Origin: Paragyromitra xinjiangensis
Lineage: Eukaryota > Ascomycota > Pezizomycetes > Pezizales > Discinaceae
DNA length: 64,000 bases
Assembly: GCA_038503065.1 (NCBI GenBank)
Contig: JBCAMK010000016.1
Location: 682,001-746,000 of the forward strand
Direction of reading: 5' to 3'
Shown piece by piece: positions 29,555 to 39,021 of this stretch. The stretch's first letter is position 1, and every line of letters starts with the position of its first letter. Under the pieces are notes generated by a model. That model was not told where the DNA came from. It saw only the letters and a program-made list of their open reading frames with translations, and ran no database searches. The translations under genes were made by a program, and so were the position numbers.

Positions 29555-31054
29555 ATGTCTTCCTCTTCGTCTAGAGGCAGAGGGAGAGGCAGAGGCTATC
29601 AGCCCTCCTCTTCTGGTGTCAATTCACCCCAAAACACCCCTACAACACCCATTATCGCACCTACAACACCCCCATTTTCGCGCTTTTCGGCCTCCCACCA
29701 TGGAGACCCAGAGCAAACACCCACCCAGACTCTCCCACTGCGTCCTGCTGTTGCTCTACAGGACTATGAATCCCTCCCACTCCCCCCAGACTCTCAGGAT
29801 CATGAGATGACTGAATCTGAGAGTGAAATGGAGGAAGAATTCACCCCCCCCATCCTCAACACCACCCCCAAGATTGCAGATGCTGTCCTACAGCTAGCTG
29901 CAACCCTCCATGAATACCGGGCCTGCATCAAGCAGATGCTCAAAACCATCCGCAGGCTTGAAAAAGCAGCCAGGACTCCTCCACCACCTCCAGTCTTCCA
30001 CAACGACCCTGCTCTTGTGGAAAAGATTGCAACCCTCACAGCCAAAGTAGCAGATCTGGAGCAGAAACACGCCCTCACTACCATCTTGGCCTCTGCCTCT
30101 GCCTCTGGTCCTGCCTCACTCCCCCTACCTCCAGCAGCTGCCCCAGCGCCTGCACCACACTCCTGGGCCCAGGTTGCCTCCAAAAAGGCTTCCAGACCCG
30201 CCCCCAAGGCCTCCAAGGCCCCCAAAACACCCACAAGCCCCCCCAAACGCGACCGCACACTCATTATCACCAGGAATGGTCTACCCCTTCCTGAGGATGT
30301 CACTCCACTCACCATTCGCAATGCAGTCAATGCAGCCCTAGAAAGCCCATTGATTACAGAGGTGCGATTTACACCTGCCCATCATGTGCAGCTCATTGCT
30401 GTCACCACCACCACCTCCGACACACTCCTCAAGCAGAGATCAAAGCTTGAGGAGATTGTGAGATCCACCATCCCCAATGCCAACAGCCTGGAGAAAGAAG
30501 TCACTCTTTTTCAGGTTGTTTTGCATAACGTACCCACCTCCATTCCTTCTGGCGAAGAAGGATTTCAACACATCAGGTCAGAGGTTGAACAGTTCAACCC
30601 TGGCACCACCCTCATGCGCGACCCTCGCTGGCTCACCAGACAAGAGCAGAGAGAGGGTAAGTAGGCTTCTTCTATGGTTCTTACCATCCAGGGGAAACAA
30701 CCTGCCACCACTGCCCTTGAGAGAGGGCTCTCCCTTTTCGGACGCCGCCTCAAGGTCTCCAAATACCTTTGCTTTGGACAGGACACCCAATGCACCCACT
30801 GCCTGGCCTTTGGCCACCACCAACAGCACTGTACCAGCAAGACTCCTATCTGTACCATCTGTGCTGGGCCTCATACAGTGTCAACACACACCTGCAGCAA
30901 ACCTTCCTGCCATGTCAAAGGATCTCCCTGCCTTCACACCATCCTCCGCTGCGCCAACTGTGGCGAACAACATCGTGGTAACTCCCACGAGTGCCTCAAA
31001 CTCACAGCAGCAAGACTAGCTGCAAGCGAAAGACAGAATCGCATGCAAATCTAA
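29555..31054 (+). pseudogene. C3 ORF1 with one premature stop
   Basis: Starts at ATG 29555 with SSSSSRGRGRGRGY, then Pro/Thr-rich sequence, coiled coil (VEKIATLTAKVADLEQKH), RRM-like core (RTLIITRNGLPLPEDVTPLT) and four Cys/His modules (CTHCLAFGHHQQHC, CTICAGPHTVSTHTC, a CXH module, CANCGEQHRGNSHEC). A TAG at 30662-30664 stands where C1 and C2 have CAG (EGKQASSMV), a single transition. The frame is otherwise open to TAA 31054, so the copy is only lightly damaged. The encoded product without the C-terminal 130 residues would lack all zinc modules. Confidence 0.87.
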
Positions 31055-31375
31055 GTCTCCCCCCCACCCTTACGACTTCATCTCCCTTGACAGTGCTTGG
31101 ATTGTTGGAGGGACGTGCTATAGGCACAAAGCATGTGCTGGTGAAAGAAGAATGCCCAGGGTAGTCTTGTCCTGTGAGAGAGGACACTAGATCGGGGTAT
31201 TAATACATTAACTGAAGAATAGCCATAGAGGGCTGAGTTGGACCCAGTGGGAGGAATCGGGTAGTTAGTTGCATTTTGTTTTTTGGTTTTCTGTTTGGTT
31301 TTCTCTATATGTATGCCATATCCGTTTCGGATTTATGCAGTATGAAATATAAATAAAAAAATAAATAAATAAATA
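31055..31375 (+). other. C3 3' UTR, hairpin and TAAA tail
   Basis: Non-coding. Shared block GTGCTATAGGCACAAAGCATG (31115-31134) followed by GGTGAAAGAA, then TATGCCAT and the hairpin, then AAATAAATAAATAG. The loop differs from C1 (TTT against ATT) while the stem is kept. Confidence 0.7.
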
Positions 31376-31389
31376 GCACCAACAGCGAT

Positions 31390-32796
31390 GGGCTCCTCAA
31401 GTACCGTCAAGGCTTCTTCGTTCCTGACTTCAACCCACTTCGTCTCGAAATCCTGCAACAATACCATAATGCACCAGCAGCAGGACACCCAGGATGAGAA
31501 AAAACTTTTGAATTGATATCCAGGGATTTCTATTGGCCAAAGATGAGGGAATATATAGGCCAATACATTAGGAACTGCCATGTCTGCCAACGAGCAAAGC
31601 CAACAACGCAAGGCACGCAAGGAGTTCTACGCCCCCTACCTATTCCAAATAGACCCTGGGAGGAATTGTCAATGGATTTTGTGACTGGGTTACCAGAATC
31701 GGAAGGCTTTGATGCAATAATGGTTATTGTTGACCGACTGTCGAAAATGAGGAACTTGATTCCTTGTAACACTACCGTAAACGCTGGACAGGTGGCCGAC
31801 CTGTATCTTCAGAATGTTTGGAAAATCCACGGCCTACCATCTTATATTACCTCCGACCGTGGTACACAGTTCACTGCCAAGTTCTGGAAAGAGCTATGCC
31901 AACGTCTACAGATCAACGCCAGGATGTTGACCTCCTTCCACCCAGAAACAGATGGGCAAACCGAAAGATTTAATGCGGTAATGGAACAGTACCTCCGATG
32001 CTACGTATCCTACCAACAGGAAGACTGGGCCAAGTGGTTACCAATCGCGGAGTTCACCGCAAACTATCAATAATTGGCAAGTACAAGGATTACACCTTTC
32101 TTTGCTAATTATGGCTACCACCCCCGCTTCAACACCTTGGTAAGGCCAACATCTCGTGACCCACAAGCCCTCGATGCTAAAGACTTCGCCCAGCGCATGG
32201 AAGAACTTCAGGACTTCCTCCGAAGATAGATTCGGACAGCTCAAGATGTTTATGAAGCCAGCACCAACAGGCACCAAATCCCGGCCCCTGCTTATCGTGT
32301 CGGGGATCAGGTCTTTGTATCTACCAAGAATATACGCACTTCACGGACTTCAAGGAAATTGAATTGGAAATGGATGGGCCCGTACCCTGTCAAATGAATT
32401 GTGTCCCCCTATGCCTACGAGATTGACCTCCCCGCATCGGTCAAATACCACCCCGTCTTTCATGTCTCCCTTATGAAGCCAACCGCTATGGACCCTCTAC
32501 CAGGACAGATTATTCCTCCACCACCCCTGATCCAAGTCAACGACCATGAGGAGTTTTATATAGATGAGGTTCTAGACTCCCGGTTACAGCACGGAAAACT
32601 GGAGTACTTGGTGAAATGGACTGGTTACGCCCTACCTACGTGGGAGTCAGCGAAAGACCATCAAGAGACACAGGCAGTAGAGGTGTTCCATCAACGATAT
32701 CCCGGTAAACCTAATGATATTTTGCCTTTGGTTCGCAGGAGCTCACGCTTGAGAGGAGGGGCTACTTTCATGGATGAAATGAAGTCGGAGGATTAG
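31390..32796 (+). pseudogene. Gypsy F pol: integrase and chromodomain, four nonsense codons
   Basis: One reading frame runs the full length and is broken only by stops at 31495, 32071, 32227 and 32395. Domains: HHCC ([21 protein letters not shown]), DDE core ([50 protein letters not shown]), GPY/F-like region and HPVFHVSLMKP, and a complete chromodomain (YIDEVLDSRLQHGKLEYLVK, then WTGYALPTWESAKD). Two stops are TGA in place of a conserved Arg (HPG-R-EKT; PVK-R-IVS), consistent with CGA to TGA transitions; a third fits CAG to TAG. No frameshift was found. Integrase is therefore not made as one protein. Confidence 0.87.
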
Positions 32797-32888
32797 GATG
32801 GGTATGTGATTGTGGTGTGGTTGCAACCGAGGCAGTCTATGGTTTCTTTGATTTTCTTTAGGTTTCGGTTGCACCCGATAAGAAGGAG

Positions 32889-33095
32889 TGTGGTATGACT
32901 TAGTCATAGAAAGGAAAGTGGGGTATATAAGCAATGGATTTCCGTTATTCTGTTACTTTCCTTCTTTCTCTTCGTTAAGCAACGTCTCTTACTTTACTTC
33001 TACTGTACTGTTATCCAAATAACATCTCTGTTTCTACCTCAGAAACATCGTCGTTGCTGTCGCTGTCACACCCCAGAATCACTTCGATTCTTACA
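32889..33095 (+). repeat. Gypsy F 3' LTR (about 207 bp)
   Basis: Begins TGTGGTATGACT directly after a purine tract and contains a TATA box (GTATATAA, 32923-32930). The end is placed at TTACA 33095 but an alternative end at TCACA (33066-33070) cannot be excluded, since the partner LTR is not present. Confidence 0.6.
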
Positions 33096-33205
33096 CTATG
33101 TAAGGCCTGTGGAAACATTGTACTATCATCGTAGCGAAGTCTCCATCAAGTAGCACTGCTTACCTTCGGGGATACCGAAGGGCTTGATAAGATCTCGCTC
33201 CCTGA
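33096..33205. other. Unassigned 110-bp junction
   Basis: Lies between the gypsy F LTR and the 5' break of gypsy G2. Holds a short palindrome CCTTCGG-GGATA-CCGAAGG near 33161-33179. No homology to other parts of the window and no gene seen. Confidence 0.4.
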
Positions 33206-34642
33206 GATGAAGGCTGAGTTGAACTGGAAGGTGCGGAACCACATCAGCAGGTGCCATGGAAGGTTCCTGTTTGACACTGGATGCACCGGGCCTATCCTCA
33301 GCAAAGAGTTTGTGAAGAAGGAGAAGATACCTGTGGAGCGCCGAGATTCTCCTATCCAGATGTTTGATGCCCAGGGTGACCTCATGATGGGAGCTGGCAA
33401 GTATTTTACTGCCACCCTCGACATGGTCATGGGCAAACATGAGGAGTTGATCCGGTGGGAGGTAGGACCTTTAGAAGAAGGCATCTCCGGATATCTTCCC
33501 ATCTCATGGGCTCAGAAGCACAACCCAGACTTTGATTGGCATACTGGCTGCGTCAGGTGGAGGAGTGACTATTGCAAGAAGCATTGCATTCCCGCCGATG
33601 TCAGGATTGAAGTATGTGAAGACTGGGAGATGTTGGCCGAAGATAGGGCCAATGTACATCAGATTGGATCAGCAGTGTGGCATGATGAGCAGGGCGGAGA
33701 TGTGGGATTAAGGTTACCGCCGGAGTACCGGGAATGGGCAGATGTGTTCAGCAATGAGAAGAGCTCAAAGCTGCCGGAGCATAGTGCATTTGACCACCAT
33801 ATCAGATTGCAGCCCGGAACGAAACCACCTTTTGGGCCTCTCTATCCATGCTCTGAAAGTGAGCTGAAGGCCCTCCGGGAGTTTCTGAACAAAGCACTAC
33901 CCTCCGGAAAGATCTCCAGGCCCAATTCCCCCGCCGCCGCTCCTATCCTGTTTGTGCCCAAGCCTAATGGTACCCTCCGCATTTGTGTGGATTACCGGGG
34001 CTTGAACAAGATCACAATCAAGGACAAGTACCCACTTCCGCTGATGTCAGAACTGAGAGACAGGTTGACCACCGCCAGGGTCTTTACCAAGATAGACCTG
34101 AAGGATGGGTTCAACCTGCTAAGGATCGCCAAAGGGGACGAGTGGAAGACAGCTTTCTGGACCAGATATGGCTTGTATGAGTACAATGTCATGCCATTTG
34201 GTCTGTGCAATGCGCCCTCCTCATTCCAGGCTATGATCAATGAGGTTCTACATGACCTCCTAGACCTTGGAGTTATAGTATACTTAGATGATATACTTAT
34301 ATACTCTGAGAACATGGAAGGACACCAGTTCCTCGTCAAGAAGGTGTTAGGAAGGTTGAGAGAAGCCAACCTCCATGCCCACATTGACAAGTCCTTCTTT
34401 CATTTGAAAGAAGTGGAATATTTGGGGTACAACATCTCCGAGCATGGCATCTCTATGTCCAAAGAGAAAGTCAATGCTGTCAGGGAGTGGCCGGTACCTA
34501 GAACTGTGAAGGATGTGCAGGCCTTCTTAGGCTTCGCCAACTTCTACAAGAGATTCATAGCAGGTTTCAGTCGGGTTTGCAAGCCCTTGACGGACCTGCT
34601 GATGAAAGACAAGAAGTGGTTCTGGACTGCCGCTTGTGACAG
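33206..34642 (+). pseudogene. Gypsy G2 pol: protease and reverse transcriptase
   Basis: Protease FDTGCTGPILSKEF, then RT with RICVDYRGLNKITIKDKYPL, KIDLKDGFNLLRI, MPFGLCNAPSSFQAMI and YLDDILIYSE, and the thumb to KKWFWTAACDR. Compared with G1, single substitutions appear (KTAFWTRYG for KTAFRTRYG, FANFYKRF for FTNFYRRF). The reading is then lost in the insertion, in front of RNase H. The RT motif set looks complete, but no start codon with gag linkage remains. Confidence 0.87.
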
Positions 34643-34682
34643 GCATCAGCAAAAAGCCCGGTCTGCGTCCGGTCGCGCCTAG

Positions 34683-34910
34683 AGCAGTAGGCGCACTGGG
34701 CGCACTGGGCTCGGATTTTTTTAGGCACTGCGTTAGGCGCATCGTCTAGTATGGGGTACGTCTGGGCGCGCTGGGCGTGCTGGACGTAGGACCTGCCTCG
34801 TCCACACCCAGGCGCAGGCCTGGAAAATCCGAGCCTGACATACTGGACGTACAGCCTCCCATGGGCGCATTGGGCGGCATTGGGCGCATTAGGCGTACGA
34901 TGTCACGCTG
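34683..34910. repeat. GGGCGCACT/GGGCGCATT short-repeat field
   Basis: Degenerate tandem repeats of about 10 bp (GGCGCACTG, GGGCGCGCTG, GGGCGTGCTG, GGGCGCATT) in the left part of the TIR insertion, related to the right-hand field at 35918-36260. Confidence 0.65.
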
Positions 34911-34979
34911 CTTGTCACGCTGCTTTGTATGGCACTAATAGTCTATTCTGCTCTATGTACATGTAGGACGCAATTCCAC

Positions 34980-35660
34980 CCATTATCTTGCTTCCGCTCT
35001 GATCCAGCTGCCTCCGAATCGACTCCCAAGCAACCTCCCAAGCAGCCTCCGAGTCAGCTGTCTGCCTGCCTCTGAATTGACTCCCGAATTGACTCCAGAA
35101 TTGACTCCGAATCGGCTGTTTCTGAGCCTCCGAATCCTGCTCAATCCACTGCCGAATTGACTCCTGAATAGACTCCGAATCGGCTGTTTCTAAGCAGCCG
35201 AATCCTGCTGAATTGACTGCTGAATTGACTGCTGAATAGACTCCAAATCGGCTGTTTCCAAGCCTCCGAATCATGCTGAATTGACTGCCGAATTGACTGC
35301 TGAATAGACTCCAAATCGACGCTCGAACCGCTGCCGAATAGACTCCCGAATAGACTCCGAATCAGCTGTTTCTAAGCCTCCGAATCCTGCTGAATTGACT
35401 GCTGAATAGGCTCCTGAATAGACTCTGAATTGGCTGCTCAATAGACACCGAATCGACTCCCGAATAGGCTCCTAATTGACTGCGGAATAGGCTCCTGAAT
35501 AGGCTCCCAAATAGACTCCGAATTGGCTGCTCAATAGACTCCAAATTGACTCCCAAATTGACTCCCAAATTGACTCCGAATTGACTCCGAATCGGCTGTT
35601 TCTAAGCCTCCAAATTGACTCCTGAATTGACTCCGAATCGACCGCTGAATTGACTCTATA
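34980..35660. repeat. CCGAATTGACT degenerate minisatellite
   Basis: About 680 bp of variants of a 12-bp unit (TCCGAATTGACT, TCCGAATCGGCT, GCTGAATAGACT), arranged in longer blocks that recur with GGCTGTTTCTAAGCCTCC. ORFs here translate to SESIQESI-like repeats on minus, which reflects the repeat and not a gene. Confidence 0.75.
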
Positions 35661-35917
35661 GCACAGCATGTTAGCACAGTCGATTGACGGGTAAGAGGTG
35701 GGGATTAGAGAGGTGGGGCAAGCGGGAGGTGGAGAGGTGGGAGGTGGAGAGGTGCGAGGCGAGCAGGAGGTGGGAGGCGAGCAGGAGGTGGGGTGTGTGG
35801 TTGATATAAGGGAATTGCTGGCGGAAGGCGCGTGTGAGGTCATGATGAGCCTAGGAGGGTCGGGTAACCGAGGGTTAGGGTTTCGACTTGGCTGAATTTG
35901 CGGCCAGGAGACAGTAT

Positions 35918-36260
35918 ATGGGCGCATGGGCGTATGATAGAGCGATTGGGCTGCGCAAGGGCGTATGTGGGCGCATGGGCGTATGATAGAGCGGTTGGGT
36001 GTATGATAGAGCGATCGTATGGGCGTACTAGGCGTCTATGCATGCTGAGGCGAGCAATAGAGCAAGCGTATGGGCGCATAGGCGTATGTGGGCGCATGGG
36101 CTTATGGACGTACTAGGGCGAGCTATAGAGCAAGCGTATGGCTGTACTAGGCGTACGAACGTGCTGGGGCGAGCAATAGAACGAACGTATGGGTGTACTA
36201 GACTTATGGATGCAGCTGGACGCAGCTGGACGCAAGCAGGCGTATTGGGCGTTGGGGCCA
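35918..36260. repeat. GGGCGTATG/GAGCGA repeat field
   Basis: Repeats built from GGGCGCATGGGCGTATG and ATAGAGCGATTGGG, and further right ATAGAGCAAGCGTATGGG with variants. Occupies the right part of the TIR insertion. Non-coding. Confidence 0.7.
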
Positions 36261-36313
36261 CGCCCAGGTTCTTGCCCATCGCGCCCAGGCGGGCATCCCT
36301 TTTTGCTGATGGG

Positions 36314-37288
36314 GCTTTTGAGGAACTCAAGCAGCTGTTCACAAGTGAGCCAGTCCTAGTTCATTTTCACCCCAGTAGGCGCACAGTTGCCAGGTAGGAC
36401 TGACGCAAGTTTGATTTCTAAGGAAGGCGCTGCGAAAGCACAGTTGTGTTGTCTCAGTATGGCGAGGATGGGAAGCTACACCCAGTGGCCTTCTACTCCC
36501 AGAAGTTTTCCCCCGCCGAGATAAACTATGACATCCATGACAAGGAAATGGGCGCCATAGTGGCTGCTTTCCGAGAATGGGAGCACCTTTTGAAGTCAGT
36601 AGAGGGAGAAGTCACTGTGTTCACGGACCATAAGAACCTCAAGTACTTCAACAGTACCAAGGTCTTAACCCGCCGGCAGGCCAGATGGTCTGAAGACCTG
36701 GTGGGTTATAACTTTAAGGTGGTCTACAGATCCGGTGACAAGAATGGGAAACCAGATGTCCTATCTAGACGGTGGGATCACCACCTAGGAGGGGGAGGTG
36801 AACCTGCAGTTGCAGAACCGCAGTTGTTTTTCCGTCCTGGGCAATTGGTGTTGAACCCTGCTAGGCTAGCGGCCATCAGAGTTCACCAACTCCAGTCTAC
36901 ATTCTTGCAGAGGCTTGAAGCTGCGGCAGCTCAAGATATCCAGTGGCAAGGCATCCGCCAGGCACTACAGGAGAAGAAAGAAGGATTAGACCCGTCACTG
37001 TCCTTCAAGGATGGTTTAGTGTTCTATAAGAACCGATGGTATGTCCCGGAAGGCAGAGACCTCCGTCAGGAAATCTTCACTGAGTGTCATGATAGCAAGA
37101 TGGCCGGTCATTTCAGGCAGTTCAAGACAGTTGAGAAGATCAAGTCCAACTTCTACTGGCCCAACATGGATAAAGACATTGAAGAGTATGTCCGGAGCTG
37201 TGACAGCTGCCAGAGGAACAAAACCGCCTGCCACAAGGAGTATGGTGAGCTATTACCTCTGGAAGTGCCCTACCAACCCTGGACCTCA
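36314..37288 (+). pseudogene. Gypsy G2 pol: RNase H and integrase zinc domain
   Basis: Resumes with FEELKQLFTSEPVLVHF. The RNase H catalytic start (ETDASDFAKGAV in G1) is replaced by a scrambled patch at about 36388-36440 with CACAGTTG on both sides and a lost frame. From 36446 the reading is open again: SQYGEDGKLHPVAFYS, HDKEMGAIVAAF, FTDHKNLKYF, HDSKMAGHFRQF and CDSCQRNK. It is cut after PYQPWTS at B2, the same site as in G1. Confidence 0.85.
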
Positions 37289-37599
37289 TCCTGCACGAGC
37301 AAAAAGATCCCTGCAAAACACCAGTTCTACGTTGCAATGGCGTTACACACCGCAAAAAGTCTTTAACTCTTCGGCTTCATTTCTCACCACTTCCCCGCAC
37401 TCGCACCTTTTCATCGGGCGCTCCGCCCCAAATCATCCTGGATTCGCCCCAAACTCCTCCCCGGAGATCCCGCACACCATCCCCATCTCCTGTGAAGCTG
37501 GTGACCTTTGGTACCAACTTCACCCTCCCCCTCATCGGCAAGAAAAGAACTCTTTCCAACCCCTCACCAGCTCCCGCCCGCTCAGGATCACCAACCAAA

Positions 37600-39021
37600 A
37601 TGGCACAACCTGGACCCTCCACTGCGCAATCCCTTTTTGAAACAGGCCCACAAGGCCTTACCACTGATTCACAGTATCAAGACGAAGCTCTGATGCACGA
37701 ACTCCCCGATGACTCCACCCCCAATTGGCTTCGCGACTTCTCCATTACGGAGGACTACATGCCTGAAATCCCGGATGACGGCAACACCGAGCAATACACC
37801 GCCTGGCTCTTGAAATCTAGCTTCGCTCGCCTCAATACGCAAACCGAGGAAAACAACACCCACCTCCTCGCTGAAGTAGCTATGCAGGAGAATGACATCC
37901 TCAGGCTCACGGATCAGACTAAGATCCTTCAAGAAATGGTCGGAAAGCTATCCACCACCCTCAACAACATGGCCAGGTCTTTGCAAACCATTGACAAGAA
38001 CACCAGCCAACCCACCCGCACTCCTGCACCTGTCAACAACCAACAACAAAAGCCGCCCCAAACAGCCCAGAAACCTCAGGTCCCACTGCTAAATAATGGC
38101 AAGCCCATGACCTACGCTCAAGCAGCCAACGCCCCCGCAGACCCATTCACCAAAGTAAACAAAGGCAATAAGAAGAAGAAGGCCCTTCCCCCCAAACTCT
38201 TCCAACCCCAGTTCACGGCAATCAATCGCCAGATCATCCTTGAGACCTCTGGCGACCTGCCTCCAGCCTACGTCAACAGCAATTCCTCCTCGCCGCTATC
38301 AACAAGGAACTCGCTCCACGTAACACATCCATCCTCATCTGCACCAAAACTGCAAGACATAACTTTGTAATCACCACTCGCCCTGATGAATCTGCCGAAC
38401 AAATCTGCTCGGCCTACAACAAAGAAATCGAAACAGCCTGCACCTTGCTAAACATCCCCCTTTCCGAAGCTCGACCTAACTCCAAATGGTCCAAGTTCAT
38501 CATCCATGGCATCCCCACCAAGAACACCATGGCTGAAGTAGCGGAGCAAATGGCCATCTCAGTCCCCACCTTCACTCTTGCTCAAGTTCCCAGATGGCTT
38601 ACCACACCGGAAGCAAGAGCCAACAAAACCCACTCAGCCATTGTTATCGCCCTTCCCCAGAAATTCACCATGGAAACCCTAGGTCTCCACCAAATCCCCC
38701 TTTTTAATTCATTCTGCCGCATCCAGGAATACATTGCTGTTTCCCCCACCACCCAATGCCGAAAGTGCCAAGAATTTGGCCACCACCAACAAACCTGCAA
38801 GAAGGACTTCAAATGTGCTATTTGCGCAGAAGCCCACGAAACCATCAAACACCCCTGCACCTCAGCAGGTTGCCCGGCTGGAACCAAATGCACCCACCCT
38901 CCCATCCATGCGCAAACTGCAAGCAAGGCCACAAAGCCTATGAGCGCAAAGTCTGCATCGCTTATACCAAGCTCACTGAGAGCCTTAAATCCTCCCGAAT
39001 TAACACTACCAACGCTTAATG
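37600..39021 (+). pseudogene. LINE-B2 ORF1 with two frame changes
   Basis: Starts at ATG 37600 (MAQPGPSTAQ), identical to B1 through the coiled coil and linker. A patch near 38268-38285 shifts the frame at GDLPPA. The reading resumes in the new frame with LLNIPLSEARPNSKWSKF, through the first Cys/His modules, until a second patch near 38908-38930 (HPPIHAQTASKA in place of HPPIRCANCNQG) destroys the last module. The correct frame ends at the TAATG overlap near 39019. It would yield only a truncated protein of about 225 residues plus out-of-frame sequence. Confidence 0.83.

Larger units (their letters stand above)
29109..31375 (+). mobile_element. Family C copy C3 (diverged subfamily)
   Basis: Inserted in gypsy F with a perfect 14-bp target duplication. 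Homology to C1 and C2 starts at 29127; the preceding 18 bp (ATTCACTACTAAAAAACC) are extra 5' bases. Two 5' segments start near 29157 and 29344 (CTCCACCAATACTACTCCGATT in both). The 3' UTR holds the shared block (31115-31150), the hairpin ATCCGTTTCGGAT (31320-31332) and a TAAA tail to 31375. There is no ORF2. It is clearly more diverged from C1/C2 than those are from each other. Confidence 0.88.
28835..33095 (+). mobile_element. Gypsy F, 3' part, interrupted by C3
   Basis: Second chromodomain Ty3/Gypsy family: end of RNase H, integrase, chromodomain, polypurine tract (AAGAAGGAG, 32880-32888) and 3' LTR. Its left part is lost at D1. C3 sits inside with an exact 14-bp duplication (GCACCAACAGCGAT at 29095-29108 and 31376-31389). 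Confidence 0.87.
34643..36313. mobile_element. 1.67-kb insertion with terminal inverted repeats, no transposase
   Basis: Ends are CATCAGCAAAAAG (34644-34656) and CTTTTTGCTGATG (36299-36311), a perfect 13-bp inverted repeat with weaker similarity further in (both sides GC-rich with GCGCC words). It splits the gypsy codons for CDRAFEEL. Removing the insert and one GG restores that reading frame, so a 2-bp GG target duplication fits. The inside consists of three repeat fields and a short GGAGGTGGGAGG-type stretch (35690-35790). No protein gene is seen; ORFs inside follow the repeats. A non-autonomous DNA transposon is the likeliest reading. Confidence 0.7.
33206..37288 (+). mobile_element. Gypsy G copy G2, pol only, 5'-truncated
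   Basis: Matches G1 pol from KAELNWKVRNH onward; the gag, LTR and start of pol are missing. It is interrupted by a 1.67-kb insertion at 34643-36313 and ends at the same integrase position as G1, where B2 begins. The two copies differ at only a few percent of residues. Confidence 0.87.

Noticed and set aside
34915..35568. Minus-strand ORFs with SESIQESI-type repeats as a repeat protein
   Set aside because: They follow the CCGAATTGACT minisatellite, have no start context or conserved flanks, and lie inside the TIR insertion.
34980..35660. CRISPR-like array
   Set aside because: Repeats are 12-bp degenerate units without constant repeats or unique spacers, in a fungal retrotransposon setting.
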